A program made the translations under genes and the position numbers. 64,000 nt of DNA. Source: Paludibacter sp. 47-17 (GTDB lineage Bacteria > Bacteroidota > Bacteroidia > Bacteroidales > Paludibacteraceae). Under the pieces are notes generated by a model. It ran no database searches. It worked only from the letters and a program-made list of their open reading frames with translations, and was not told the origin of the DNA. The stretch spans positions 124,001 to 188,000 of the forward strand of contig MKVT01000014.1 of assembly GCA_001898935.1 (NCBI GenBank), in the 5' to 3' direction. Shown here one piece after another: positions 9,995-17,977 of this stretch (within the stretch, counting starts at the first letter, position 1; each line of letters starts with the position of its first letter).

Positions 9995-10023
9995 AAAGGG
10001 AGACGCTTAACAAGTCTCCCTTT
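9995..10023. terminator. Bidirectional terminator between the GH2 gene and the histidine kinase
   Basis: Ten-base arms (9995-10004 and 10014-10023) of AAAGGGAGAC and its complement flank a 9-nt loop, with a T run on the plus side. The hairpin contains the stop codon of the convergent histidine kinase at 10007-10009. Confidence 0.7.
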
Positions 10024-10810
10024 TGATTTCTTCATATACCCGCGCAATTTCAATCTCACTCGCCAAGGGCACCGTAAAACCAATCCGGTTGTACCTCCCG
10101 GGTTGAGCCGAAACCACCAACCGACCATCATTGAGCTCCGCCAAATCGCGACTCACCACCAGTCCCAGCATGGCGACCTGATTAATCATCACACTCCGGC
10201 GCATCATCAGACTTTCGACACCGGCTGTTCCGTTCAACAAATCCTCCGGAAGTGAAGGGCCCTGATCCTCCACCTCCACCGACAATACATCGTCGTGCTT
10301 GTACATACGGATAAATACCTTACCATGGTCTGGCGACTGTTGCAATGCATTGTAAATTAAAATCTTCACTATTTTACTGAACATACCGATATCGGCCTTG
10401 ACCCACTCATCGGCAACAAATTCGTCGAAAAACAACACATCCCCCGATTTCGACTCGGTTTTGATCAGGAAAAGTAAATCGTTAATCACGTCCAGCGCTT
10501 GAAACACTTCGGGCGAAGCAGTAATCTTTCGCGATTTCAATTGGGTCCATAAAAGCAAATTATCGAGAAGGTTCGACGTTTGCAACGCCGTAAGATATAC
10601 TTCCCGGATATAATCTTCCTGTTGCAACTGCGTCAACGATCGGTTTTTAGCCATTAAAAGCTCCGAATAATTCAGAATTACATTCATGGAGCCCCTCAAA
10701 TCGTGTGACAGCAAATCGGGAAACACATCATTTGCCCCGTGTAATTCGGCCGACTTTCGTTCATCCTCCGTCTTGCAGGGTACAGTCCTATTGTACAATT
10801 CTCTGTTCAT
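10007..10810 (-). CDS. Small cytoplasmic sensor histidine kinase without input domain
   Basis: A 267-residue protein with a HisKA dimerisation/phosphoacceptor domain (LLSHDLRGSMNVIL, His36) and a HATPase_c domain at about 130-250. The N box is unusual: NALQQSP replaces the typical N-A-x-K-F/Y-T. The G1 box is present as VEDQGPSL, and a GLVVSRDLAELNDG helix matches the G2 region but lacks the usual G-x-G-x-G-L. There are no membrane segments and no PAS, GAF or TPR region, so it probably receives its signal through a partner. The ATG at 10810 is preferred over a TTG at 10831, which lies only 9 nt from the -7 box. No response regulator is adjacent. Kinase activity is likely but the weakened motifs leave room for a signalling pseudokinase. 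Confidence 0.7.
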   Translation of the reverse strand: MNRELYNRTVPCKTEDERKSAELHGANDVFPDLLSHDLRGSMNVILNYSELLMAKNRSLTQLQQEDYIREVYLTALQTSNLLDNLLLWTQLKSRKITASPEVFQALDVINDLLFLIKTESKSGDVLFFDEFVADEWVKADIGMFSKIVKILIYNALQQSPDHGKVFIRMYKHDDVLSVEVEDQGPSLPEDLLNGTAGVESLMMRRSVMINQVAMLGLVVSRDLAELNDGRLVVSAQPGRYNRIGFTVPLASEIEIARVYEEIKRETC

Positions 10811-10839
10811 CCTTTCGCATGCTTGATTCAATTCGAAAG

Positions 10840-10847
10840 CAAAAGTA
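10840..10847 (-). promoter_or_regulatory. -7 box for the small histidine kinase
   Basis: TACTTTTG on the minus strand matches TAnnTTTG and lies 29 nt before the ATG at 10810, supporting that start over the upstream TTG. Confidence 0.45.
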
Positions 10848-11133
10848 AGCGCTGACGGTAAAAAAAATACTCCGGCAGCCTCTTTTTATCTCTTATTTCC
10901 CAAAAAGCGGATAAAGGAAAAAACTCATATTGTTAACTTATATTTATTTTAGTTATTTTATGTTTTATTATTTACAATACATAGCAGGAGGCTACTTTTT
11001 TTTCCGTTCCTTTGTATCCGAAAGATTAGGTACTATTTCGTCAGATAAATTTCTTCTCCGCTTTATAACCGGCTATGAATTACCTACGTGATTACGCTTC
11101 TCTTTTAAAGTATAATTTTATTTACCAGATTTT
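10848..11133. other. AT-rich divergent intergenic region and RRM leader
   Basis: About 290 bp without a gene. Its left end carries the histidine kinase promoter. TTCCTTTG at 11007-11014 is one mismatch from TAnnTTTG; if used it would give the RRM gene a leader of over 100 nt. No tRNA, strong hairpin or short ORF with coding character was recognised. Confidence 0.4.
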
Positions 11134-11379
11134 ATGAACATTTACGTAGGTAACTTAAGTTACAAAGTGAGAGAAAACGACCTTCGGGAAGTTATTGAAG
11201 AGTACGGCCAGGTTGACTCCTGCAAAATCATCACCGACCGCGACACCCGTCGTTCGAAAGGCTTCGGTTTTGTTGAAATGCCTGATGACGATGCAGCACG
11301 CAAAGTAATCGCCGAACTCAACGGTGCCGAATTCGACGGCCGCCCGATGGTTTTGAAAGAAGCTCTGCCACGCAGCTAA
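11134..11379 (+). CDS. RRM-domain RNA-binding protein
   Basis: An 81-residue single RNA recognition motif protein of the kind common in Bacteroidota and cyanobacteria. The RNP-2 strand IYVGNL is at residues 3-8 and RNP-1 KGFGFVEM at about 43-50, each with the aromatic residues that stack on RNA bases. The domain fills the protein, which stops at ALPRS without the glycine-rich tail of some homologues. It probably binds single-stranded RNA as a post-transcriptional regulator or chaperone; the target is unknown. It is monocistronic, with a long upstream region and its own terminator. Confidence 0.9.
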   Translation: MNIYVGNLSYKVRENDLREVIEEYGQVDSCKIITDRDTRRSKGFGFVEMPDDDAARKVIAELNGAEFDGRPMVLKEALPRS

Positions 11380-11398
11380 TCTTCTTTTGAAAGACATT

Positions 11399-11437
11399 AA
11401 AAGCCATTTATTCATCGCGAATAGATGGCTTTTTTAT
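11399..11437 (+). terminator. Terminator of the RRM gene
   Basis: Fifteen-base arms starting AAAAGCCAT (11399-11413) and ending ATGGCTTTT (11419-11433), with one T-G pair and a 5-nt loop, followed by a T run. Confidence 0.8.
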
Positions 11438-11449
11438 TTTAATCATTTA

Positions 11450-11481
11450 TTTGTTTTCTTCAATAATATTTGCTTTATTTG
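11450..11481 (+). promoter_or_regulatory. Candidate promoter of the alginate-export-type porin
   Basis: TTTG at 11450-11453, then 20 nt, then TTTATTTG at 11474-11481, one mismatch from TAnnTTTG. The start codon follows 34 nt downstream. Confidence 0.4.
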
Positions 11482-11515
11482 CAATCCTATAAAGCTAACG
11501 TTATTCACACCCACC

Positions 11516-12808
11516 ATGAAAACTATCCTTGCAAGCTTGTTGTTGCTGGTAACACTGCCTGTTACGGTACCGGCAGCAGATAAAAATACCGAAAGCGAAC
11601 TAACCGTCCACCTTCAAATGCGGCCTCGTGCCGAATACCGCAACGGAGCGCTCGCTCCACACAGCTCCACCGATCAGGCTGCGGCGTTTATCAACAACCG
11701 CACCCGCCTTACATTGAGTTACCAAACTCAGGGACTGTCGATGGGACTTGCACTGCAAAATGCCGGCGTATGGGGGCAGGATGTCCAGGTATCGCGCAAC
11801 CCCAATACCAACGTTTACGAAGCCTGGGCGCAATTAACTTCGCCCGGCGGCTGGTTTTTGAAAGCCGGCCGGCAGGTACTGGCCTACGACGATGAACGGA
11901 TCTTGGGCGCCCTGGACTGGAACCCTGCCGGAAGAAGCCACGATTTGCTGAAAGGTGGCTTTGAAGATAAAACCCACAAACTACATCTTGCACTGGCCTA
12001 CAACCAAAATACGGAAAAAGTGATCGGAGGCACCTATTACGCCACTGCACAGCCTTACAAAACGATGCAAATGCTATGGTATCAATATAACGGATCGCCG
12101 GTTATTAAACCTTCGTTCCTGTTGATGAACCTGGGTATTGAAATAGGCAGTGCGGTAACCGGCAGGTCGGAAGTGGCTGCGATGCAAACCATCGGCACCC
12201 ATTGGGTAACCCAACCCACCGACCACCTGGGAGTCAACCTTTCGGCTTATTACCAACTGGGTAAAACCCGTACCAATGCTACCATCGAGGCCTGGATGAT
12301 GGCATTGCAGGCCAACCTGGCCATCGGCCGGAAATGGACGGCAACGGCGGGAACCGACTTCCTGAGCGGCGAAGAAACCATCAACAACAATGCAACTTAC
12401 AACGCATTTAATCCGCTGTACGGAACACATCACAAATTTTACGGAGCCATGGACTATTTCTACGCTTCAGCGTTCAGGGCCAATCTGAATCCCGGATTAT
12501 GGGATAGCTATGCTGGCCTTACCCATCAAGCATCAAAAAACCTTACACTCTCTGCCAAGTACCATTATTTTGCCATCACCTCGGACATCAACGACAATGG
12601 CCGGGTACTGAAGAGAGGGCTTGGATCGGAAATCGACCTTCAATTCGACTGGACGATACGTAAAGAGGTGCGCCTCTCGGGAGGCTACTCTACCATGCTG
12701 GGATCGGCCTCGATGGATATCGTAAAAGGTCCTTCGCATACGGTATGGCAGGATTGGGGATGGATTTCCATCAATTTCAATCCCCGGATTTTATCCCTTA
12801 AACATTAA
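11516..12808 (+). CDS. Alginate-export-domain outer-membrane beta-barrel protein
   Basis: A 430-residue outer-membrane porin-like protein. The start at MKTILASLL gives a signal peptide ending near PAAD; the longer in-frame extension runs through the RRM terminator and the putative promoter. The body is made of alternating amphipathic strands. Motifs typical of the alginate_exp family (PF13372) are visible: RPRAEYRNG, INNRTRLTLSYQ, WAQLTSPGGWFLKAGRQVLAYDDERILG and W-x2-AGRSHD. The last strand ends in an aromatic/hydrophobic pattern. Homologues export alginate in Pseudomonas, but in Bacteroidota this family is a general porin with unknown substrate. Its stop codon overlaps that of the convergent membrane gene by 4 nt. 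Confidence 0.75.
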   Translation: MKTILASLLLLVTLPVTVPAADKNTESELTVHLQMRPRAEYRNGALAPHSSTDQAAAFINNRTRLTLSYQTQGLSMGLALQNAGVWGQDVQVSRNPNTNVYEAWAQLTSPGGWFLKAGRQVLAYDDERILGALDWNPAGRSHDLLKGGFEDKTHKLHLALAYNQNTEKVIGGTYYATAQPYKTMQMLWYQYNGSPVIKPSFLLMNLGIEIGSAVTGRSEVAAMQTIGTHWVTQPTDHLGVNLSAYYQLGKTRTNATIEAWMMALQANLAIGRKWTATAGTDFLSGEETINNNATYNAFNPLYGTHHKFYGAMDYFYASAFRANLNPGLWDSYAGLTHQASKNLTLSAKYHYFAITSDINDNGRVLKRGLGSEIDLQFDWTIRKEVRLSGGYSTMLGSASMDIVKGPSHTVWQDWGWISINFNPRILSLKH

Positions 12809-13449
12809 TCCCTGAGAATAAGAAGCTCGAATCGTTTTTCAGGATGTTCGGTGAACCCCATTTTCCGGAGAAATTTTCGCTGAGCATCCTGATCGGTCTC
12901 CTGCACCAGCAATTCGATCCCCTTATTGGTGAATAAATCGGAATGGCGGTACACATATTCGCCGGTTTTTAAATCACGATAGGGTGCTGTCACGTAATCA
13001 ATTAAGATATTCAGGGTGGCTCCCTGACGCTTCCCGATCAGAATACCGGCCAGTTGCGCATCACGCAACAGTAAAAGCACCCACGCTCCTTCCAGTCCGC
13101 GTACTTCATGCATGATGGTATCAAGCTTCGGAAAAAACTTCAGGATATCTTTACGGTAAAAATCAATATAATACTGCAGATAAGGATCGTCGATACGCGT
13201 ACTCACGGCACTGATCGCCTCCTTGCGAGTATACATGGCTCTGAGGTAATATATATTGGCACCTGCTATAAAAAGATTTAAAAAACCTACCGGCAACGAA
13301 CCTATCATGAATCCATAGACCGAAAAGATGGCCGATCCGGCTAAATTGTACCATCTTAACTTCGCAATCGATCTCATAGTTAGCGAAATAGCCACCAAAA
13401 CAGAACTCAGATAACCAATCCATTCGAGCCATGAAATATTGAATAACAT
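12805..13449 (-). CDS. YgjV-like membrane domain fused to GNAT-like domain
   Basis: A 214-residue protein. Residues 1-75 contain about three transmembrane helices (LEWIGYLSSVLVAISL, the AGSAIFSVYGFMIG stretch, and GFLNLFIAGANIYYL), resembling the YgjV inner-membrane family. Residues about 85-214 are soluble and look like a GNAT acyltransferase fold: an AGILIGKRQ strand, then ILIDYVTAPYRDLKTGEYVY in the place of the acetyl-CoA-binding beta4-alpha3, and a final FLRKMGFTE. The canonical R/Q-x2-G-x-G/A is only partly kept, so catalysis is uncertain. The start codon ATG at 13449 follows a -7 box. Function is unknown; the family assignments come from residue patterns only. Confidence 0.6.
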   Translation of the reverse strand: MLFNISWLEWIGYLSSVLVAISLTMRSIAKLRWYNLAGSAIFSVYGFMIGSLPVGFLNLFIAGANIYYLRAMYTRKEAISAVSTRIDDPYLQYYIDFYRKDILKFFPKLDTIMHEVRGLEGAWVLLLLRDAQLAGILIGKRQGATLNILIDYVTAPYRDLKTGEYVYRHSDLFTNKGIELLVQETDQDAQRKFLRKMGFTEHPEKRFELLILRD

Positions 13450-13474
13450 AGTTGAAATTATGAAAATTATACCG

Positions 13475-13482
13475 CAAATATA
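13475..13482 (-). promoter_or_regulatory. -7 box for the YgjV-like gene
   Basis: TATATTTG on the minus strand matches TAnnTTTG, 26 nt before the start codon. Confidence 0.4.
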
Positions 13483-13611
13483 CTGTTTTTAATTCGATTT
13501 TGTTCCGGAAAATAAATTTAATCCCGCCGGTTCCACATTTAAAAAAATCAAAATCAGAAAAAATGTACTTTGATAACACTACAACTTTAGCTTTTTTCAG
13601 AATTAAATATG

Positions 13612-13619
13612 TACTTTTG
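13612..13619 (+). promoter_or_regulatory. -7 box for the CDP-alcohol phosphatidyltransferase gene
   Basis: TACTTTTG matches TAnnTTTG. It is 29 nt before the GTG start, so the leader would be short and the GTG is consistent with it. Confidence 0.45.
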
Positions 13620-13648
13620 CATCAATTAAACTAATTAACACCTCTATC

Positions 13649-14353
13649 GTGACCCTAAACACCAAAACTCATAAAAACGCCCTGAAGGTCATCTCTTCCG
13701 ATAGGGAGCGTACCAATATTCTGCGAAAGTATGAACAGAACCTGATTGCCTACCTGGTTCAGCGCATTCCGTCGTGGATCAGTTCAGACATGCTGACGCT
13801 GATTGGATTCTCGGGCAGTATCATTATTTTTGTCGGATTTGTACTGGCTACCTACCTTCACAGTAGCTTTTTACTGCTGGGAGTAGCCGGATTTCTGATC
13901 AGCTGGTTCGGCGATTCGCTCGACGGGCGGGTGGCATACTATCGTAAAAAACCACGCAAATGGTACGGATTTGCTCTCGATATTACAGCCGACTGGCTGG
14001 GTATCATCCTTATGGGATTGGGATTTGTGATTTACGCCTCCGGTCCGTGGGAATTTTTCGGATTCGGATTTGTGGTAATGTACGGATGGGAAATGGTAAC
14101 CACACTGGTTAGATATAAAATTACAGGTAAATATTCCATCGACTCGGGCCTGCTCGGACCTACCGAGGTCCGGATTATATTAAGCCTGATTTTTATCACC
14201 GAAGTTATTTTTCATAATTCTATATTAATCATGTCGGTGGTAGCAACTACAGGGTTACTTATCGCCAATATTGTTGATTCTTTAAAATTACTGAAACTTG
14301 CCGACGAATGTGACATCCGCGAAAAAGAACAGTCTGCCCAGCAATCTCATTAG
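13649..14353 (+). CDS. CDP-alcohol phosphatidyltransferase family membrane enzyme
   Basis: A 234-residue integral membrane enzyme that transfers a phosphatidyl group from a CDP-linked lipid to an alcohol, or the reverse pairing, in phospholipid synthesis. About six transmembrane segments follow a charged N terminus. The family active site is DSLDGRVAYYRKK...YGFALDITAD, keeping the metal-binding aspartates D-x2-D-G and G-x3-D-x3-D. The arginine normally following the alanine is a tyrosine, with an arginine two residues later, and the spacer to the glycine is one longer than consensus. GTG is the only reasonable start; an in-frame ATG upstream is closed by a stop. The acceptor alcohol cannot be told. 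The GtrA gene overlaps it by 56 nt, so the two are probably translationally coupled. Confidence 0.75.
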   Translation: MTLNTKTHKNALKVISSDRERTNILRKYEQNLIAYLVQRIPSWISSDMLTLIGFSGSIIIFVGFVLATYLHSSFLLLGVAGFLISWFGDSLDGRVAYYRKKPRKWYGFALDITADWLGIILMGLGFVIYASGPWEFFGFGFVVMYGWEMVTTLVRYKITGKYSIDSGLLGPTEVRIILSLIFITEVIFHNSILIMSVVATTGLLIANIVDSLKLLKLADECDIREKEQSAQQSH

Positions 14354-14798
14354 ACAGCTGTTTACTTTCTCGAAAGCCCAACTTTCAGCTTTTTCGGGTG
14401 GTCTTGTCGACTACCTGATTATGATCATGCTCACCGAATTTGCAGGGATCCACTATACCTACAGCATTGTAATGAGTGGAATCATAGGAGCTTACATCAA
14501 CTTTAAAGTGAATAAGATCTGGACTTTTCAGTCAAAGGAATTCGCTTATTCCAGTTCCACAAAAATTCAGATCCTGAAATTCGCCGTCGTGGTATTGAAC
14601 TCGGTAATGATGAAAGCTGCGGGCACCTACCTGATTACCAGCTATCTGAAAACCGATTATTACATCAGCCGGCTGTTCACCGACGGCTTTGTTTCGTTCG
14701 TTTTTAATTATAATCTGCAGAAATACTGGGTCTTTAAAAAGAGCCAGGAGCCAAAAACCGGAAATACTCCTACCCTGCCTCCCGACTCTACCAACTGA
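14298..14798 (+). CDS. GtrA family membrane protein
   Basis: A 166-residue protein with four predicted transmembrane helices in the GtrA arrangement (PF04138). These are a first helix LSAFSGGLVDYLIMIML, a second ending GAYINFKVNKIWTF, then KFAVVVLNSVMMKAAGTYL, and a fourth with DGFVSFVFNYNLQKYWVF. The paired N-x-K-W-x-F signatures after helices 2 and 4 are diagnostic. GtrA proteins are thought to move polyprenyl-linked sugars across the membrane or assist their glycosyltransferases. The start ATG lies inside the preceding gene; no later ATG precedes the first helix. Its pairing with a CDP-alcohol phosphatidyltransferase suggests a role in a glycolipid or lipid-linked head group, which is inference. 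Confidence 0.8.
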   Translation: MPTNVTSAKKNSLPSNLIRQLFTFSKAQLSAFSGGLVDYLIMIMLTEFAGIHYTYSIVMSGIIGAYINFKVNKIWTFQSKEFAYSSSTKIQILKFAVVVLNSVMMKAAGTYLITSYLKTDYYISRLFTDGFVSFVFNYNLQKYWVFKKSQEPKTGNTPTLPPDSTN

Positions 14799-14801
14799 AC
14801 G

Positions 14802-16358
14802 TTAACCGGTAACCACCGATCTCATATTGTCGTCGAAGGCCGACAATGCCGCTTTTGCACCCTCGCCCATCGCAACAACGATCTGCTTATAAGGTACCGT
14901 GGTCACATCTCCTGCAGCATACACTCCCGGCACATTAGTGCGGCAGTGCGCATCCACCACGATTTCGCCAAAACGCGTAACTTCAACTAATTCGGCAAAA
15001 ACCGAACTATTGGGTTTCAATCCGATCTGAACAAAAATCCCGTCCACTGCCAGCCGGTGAACTTCCTCCGACAGCCGGTCGCGATACTCCAGTTCATGTA
15101 CTTTTCCTCCTTCTCCTTTCACTTCCAGGGTTTGAGCATTGGTGACAACCTGCACATTAGGTAAGCTAACCAGCTTATCCTGCAGCACCTGATCGCCTTT
15201 CAAGTCGGGTAAAAATTCCAGAACCGTCACTTCCGAAGCAATGGCCGACAAATCAATCGCAGCCTCGAGCCCCGAATTGCCTCCACCCACTACTGCCACC
15301 TTTTTACCCTTGTAAAATGGTCCGTCGCAATGCGTACAAAATGCAACTCCCGAGCCGATATGCTCTGCCTCGCCCGGAACATTCAACCGGCGCCAGCTGG
15401 CACCGGTGGCAATGATAAGCATCGGCGCCACCAGCGTCTCACCCAACGAAGTTGTTATGTATTTAAGGCCGTTTTCCACTTTTACCGAAACTACCTTGCG
15501 ATTGACCATCGTATCGACAGGATATTCCTTCAAATGGGCAACCAAATCGGCGGCCAGCTTCGTACCGTTCGTTAAAGGAACTGAAATCAGGTTCTCGATG
15601 CCCGTGGTTTCGGCCACCTGCCCTCCGATATTCTCGGCCACAACAGCTACCCTGAACCCCTTACGGGCAGCGTAAATAGCCGCCGAAACCCCCGCAGGAC
15701 CTCCGCCGGCAACCACCACGTCCACTTCCTTACGCACCTCTTCCACCACCGACTCGTCGACGCCGGCTTTGCCTTCAATCTTTTCAAGCAACTCACCCAA
15801 GCTAGCCCGCCCGACATGAGCAACCGTGCCGTTTACAAAAACAGTAGGTACCGCCTGAATCTTCAACATCTCTACTTCCTGTTCGTTGATGCCCCCGTCG
15901 ACGATTTCGTGTTCCACCATCGGATTCAGTATTGCTATGGCATTCAGCGCCTGAACCACATCGGGACAATTGGTACAGCTGAGCGAAATATAGGATTTCA
16001 CCACCACCGGTCCTCTGAGCGATTTGATTCTCCGGGTAAGCGCTTCGTCGGGCAAATTCTTGCCGATTCCTTCCTGATTCAACACAGCAAGCAGCAACGA
16101 GGTGAATTCGTGGCCATTGGGCACTGCACGAAATACAAACGACGAAGGCACACCATCTTTAACAATACGGAACTGAAGGCCCGGGGCATCGGCCACCGTG
16201 CACGAAATCTGCGGCGAGCATGAAGCCACATCTTCCAGTAATTCAACTAATTCGGCCTTTGCCGAATGGGCCGGATCCACTTCGATCTGAAATACATAGG
16301 TCGACTTCAGCGAAGCAAACAATCCGCTTATCTGGTCTTTAAACGATTGATCTAACAT
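14802..16358 (-). CDS. ahpF: Alkyl hydroperoxide reductase subunit F
   Basis: Flavoprotein that passes electrons from NADH to the peroxiredoxin AhpC. The 518 residues match the usual AhpF length. The N-terminal tandem thioredoxin-fold domain holds the redox pair Cys128-T-N-Cys131. The FAD-binding domain begins at about residue 211 with [17 protein letters not shown], and the TrxR-type active site is Cys341-T-H-Cys344 in [10 protein letters not shown]. The NAD site is [12 protein letters not shown] and the terminal FAD motif is [15 protein letters not shown]. It lies 65 nt downstream of ahpC, separated by an intercistronic hairpin with a U tract, so it probably receives only part of the ahpC transcription. 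Confidence 0.97.
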   Translation of the reverse strand: MLDQSFKDQISGLFASLKSTYVFQIEVDPAHSAKAELVELLEDVASCSPQISCTVADAPGLQFRIVKDGVPSSFVFRAVPNGHEFTSLLLAVLNQEGIGKNLPDEALTRRIKSLRGPVVVKSYISLSCTNCPDVVQALNAIAILNPMVEHEIVDGGINEQEVEMLKIQAVPTVFVNGTVAHVGRASLGELLEKIEGKAGVDESVVEEVRKEVDVVVAGGGPAGVSAAIYAARKGFRVAVVAENIGGQVAETTGIENLISVPLTNGTKLAADLVAHLKEYPVDTMVNRKVVSVKVENGLKYITTSLGETLVAPMLIIATGASWRRLNVPGEAEHIGSGVAFCTHCDGPFYKGKKVAVVGGGNSGLEAAIDLSAIASEVTVLEFLPDLKGDQVLQDKLVSLPNVQVVTNAQTLEVKGEGGKVHELEYRDRLSEEVHRLAVDGIFVQIGLKPNSSVFAELVEVTRFGEIVVDAHCRTNVPGVYAAGDVTTVPYKQIVVAMGEGAKAALSAFDDNMRSVVTG

Positions 16359-16371
16359 GTGATGAAGGTAT

Positions 16372-16403
16372 AAAAAAGGGAGAAGCTACACGAGTTTCTC
16401 CCT
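16372..16403 (-). terminator. Intercistronic hairpin/terminator between ahpC and ahpF
   Basis: Arms at 16377-16384 and 16396-16403 (AGGGAGAA and complement) surround an 11-nt loop. In the minus orientation the stem is followed by six U residues. It sits in the 65-nt gap, so it likely lowers ahpF relative to ahpC. Confidence 0.6.
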
Positions 16404-16423
16404 GAATTTGAGAATATTGTTAC

Positions 16424-16987
16424 TTAAATTTTTCCAACAAGGTCGATGCTCGGCTTCAGCGTTTCGCCTCCTTTTTTCCATTTTGCAGGACAAACTTCCG
16501 AAGGATGATTGTCCACAAACTGAAGGGCCTGAATGCGACGGAACAATTCTTCGGCATTACGTCCGATATTGCCGGCTACCACTTCGTACGAAACAATTTC
16601 GCCTTTGGGATTCACTACAAAGGTTCCACGCTCGGCCAAACCAGCTTCTTCGATCATTACATCGAAACCGCGGGCCAGTACGCCGGTAGGATCGGCCAGC
16701 AGGGGGTATTTCACTTTTTTAATGGCAGCCGATGTGTCGTGCCATGCTTTGTGTACGAAATGGGTATCGCACGAAACGCCGTACACTTCTACTCCTGCTT
16801 CCTGAAAATCGCTGTATTTGTCGGCAAGATCTTCTAATTCAGTAGGACATACGAAGGTGAAATCGGCAGGATAAAAGAAAAATACCGACCATTTGCCCAG
16901 CACGTCCTGTTTGGTTACTTCTTTGAAACCATCGTTTACAAAAGCCTGAACTTTGAAATCTACAATTTGTTTTCCAATCTGTGACAT
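16424..16987 (-). CDS. ahpC: Alkyl hydroperoxide reductase subunit C (2-Cys peroxiredoxin)
   Basis: Typical 187-residue AhpC that reduces hydrogen peroxide and organic hydroperoxides. The peroxidatic Cys47 is in DFTFVCPTE and the resolving Cys166 in EVCPAKWKKG. The body keeps the YGVSCDTHFVHKAWH and RGTFVVNPKGEI stretches of the AhpC/Prx1 class. A full Bacteroidota-type promoter lies about 54 nt upstream and ahpF follows downstream, which is the standard order. Peroxide induction by an OxyR-type regulator is expected from relatives, but no operator was identified here. Confidence 0.97.
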   Translation of the reverse strand: MSQIGKQIVDFKVQAFVNDGFKEVTKQDVLGKWSVFFFYPADFTFVCPTELEDLADKYSDFQEAGVEVYGVSCDTHFVHKAWHDTSAAIKKVKYPLLADPTGVLARGFDVMIEEAGLAERGTFVVNPKGEIVSYEVVAGNIGRNAEELFRRIQALQFVDNHPSEVCPAKWKKGGETLKPSIDLVGKI

Positions 16988-17040
16988 AGTAATGTTGTTT
17001 TAAAATGAGTAAATAAGTAGTTGTTTTTTTGATTCTGATG

Positions 17041-17072
17041 CAAAGGTAAATTCAATCTGAAAGGTATACAAA
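17041..17072 (-). promoter_or_regulatory. Promoter of ahpC-ahpF
   Basis: On the minus strand, TTTG (17072-17069), 20 nt, then TACCTTTG (17048-17041). This matches both boxes of the Bacteroidota housekeeping sigma consensus, with a leader of about 45-50 nt. Confidence 0.65.
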
Positions 17073-17155
17073 CAGATAAATCCTATTAAGATATTGTTTT
17101 TTTCAATAGAAGCGATGAAAGCACCCGGCCGGTTCGGATTTTGGTCAAAAAATAT

Positions 17156-17163
17156 TACCTTTG
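17156..17163 (+). promoter_or_regulatory. -7 box for the acyl-ACP thioesterase gene
   Basis: TACCTTTG matches TAnnTTTG. The start codon at 17188 lies 24 nt beyond, and a TTG overlapping the box is thereby excluded as the start. Confidence 0.5.
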
Positions 17164-17187
17164 CATGTTACAACAACTACTTTACAC

Positions 17188-17928
17188 ATGGATTTGTTAC
17201 GAACTACTTACGCCTTTCAGGTGTCGCCCCAATCGGTCGATTTCCGCTATAAAATCACCCTTGCGGCACTTACCGACATGCTGCTCACTGCCGCACAATA
17301 CAACGCCGACGAAAATGGCTTCGGAATCCGGGAATTGCAATCGAACAACTCGTCGTGGGTATTGCTTCGGTTTGCGCTGGAAATGAATTACATGCCCCAA
17401 CAATACGAAAACATCTCCATTGAAACATGGATTCACAGCGTAGGAAGGGCCAGTACAACACGAAATTTCGCCCTTTACGACGCAAACGGAACTGTAATCG
17501 GCCATGCAATTTCCAACTGGGCAATGATCGATATGCAGTTGCGAAGAGCAAAAGACCTGATGACGCTTCCCAATATTCACGAATTTATCGATGGAGAAGA
17601 AGTGCCCATCGACCGGCCCGTCAAACTCGATGTTGTGGCCGGTCAACCCTTCGATCAGTTCAAGGCCCGCTACAGCCATATCGACATCAATCAACACGTC
17701 AACACCATGCGCTATGTCGAATGGATCAGCAATTATTTTACCCCCGACTATTACAGCAATCATCACCTGCGCAGGTTCGACATCAACTTCATGTCGGAAA
17801 TTGTATACGACGACTGTATTCAACTGGTTGCCAGGAAAAATGACGACGACGATTATTCGTTTGAAATACAACGCAATGAAACTTCAAGCTGTCGGGCAAG
17901 GCTAATATTTGAACCGCTTGTCCGATAA
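17188..17928 (+). CDS. Acyl-ACP thioesterase (FatA/FatB-like)
   Basis: A 246-residue double-hotdog enzyme that hydrolyses acyl-acyl carrier protein to free fatty acid, of the bacterial Acyl-ACP_TE family (PF01643). The N-terminal hotdog includes YAFQVSPQSVDFRYKITLAA and SSWVLLRFALEM with IETWIHSVGRAST. The C-terminal hotdog has the signature YSHIDINQHVNTMRYVEWI, in which Asn, His and the following acidic residue correspond to the plant catalytic N-x-H-V-x-N pattern. The ATG at 17188 fits the promoter box. FtsK begins 49 nt beyond the stop with a promoter box of its own. Chain-length preference cannot be read from sequence. Confidence 0.85.
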   Translation: MDLLRTTYAFQVSPQSVDFRYKITLAALTDMLLTAAQYNADENGFGIRELQSNNSSWVLLRFALEMNYMPQQYENISIETWIHSVGRASTTRNFALYDANGTVIGHAISNWAMIDMQLRRAKDLMTLPNIHEFIDGEEVPIDRPVKLDVVAGQPFDQFKARYSHIDINQHVNTMRYVEWISNYFTPDYYSNHHLRRFDINFMSEIVYDDCIQLVARKNDDDDYSFEIQRNETSSCRARLIFEPLVR

Positions 17929-17943
17929 ATGTGATAATTCTTG

Positions 17944-17951
17944 TACATTTG
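17944..17951 (+). promoter_or_regulatory. -7 box for ftsK
   Basis: TACATTTG matches TAnnTTTG, 26 nt before the ftsK start. A TTG at 17918-17920 lies 23 nt upstream, slightly long for the -33 box. Confidence 0.45.
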
Positions 17952-17977
17952 TAAATCATATAAAACAACAGCTCCCG

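Noticed and set aside
17909-17977. N-terminal extension of FtsK
   Set aside because: It overlaps the end of the thioesterase gene and contains the -7 box TACATTTG.
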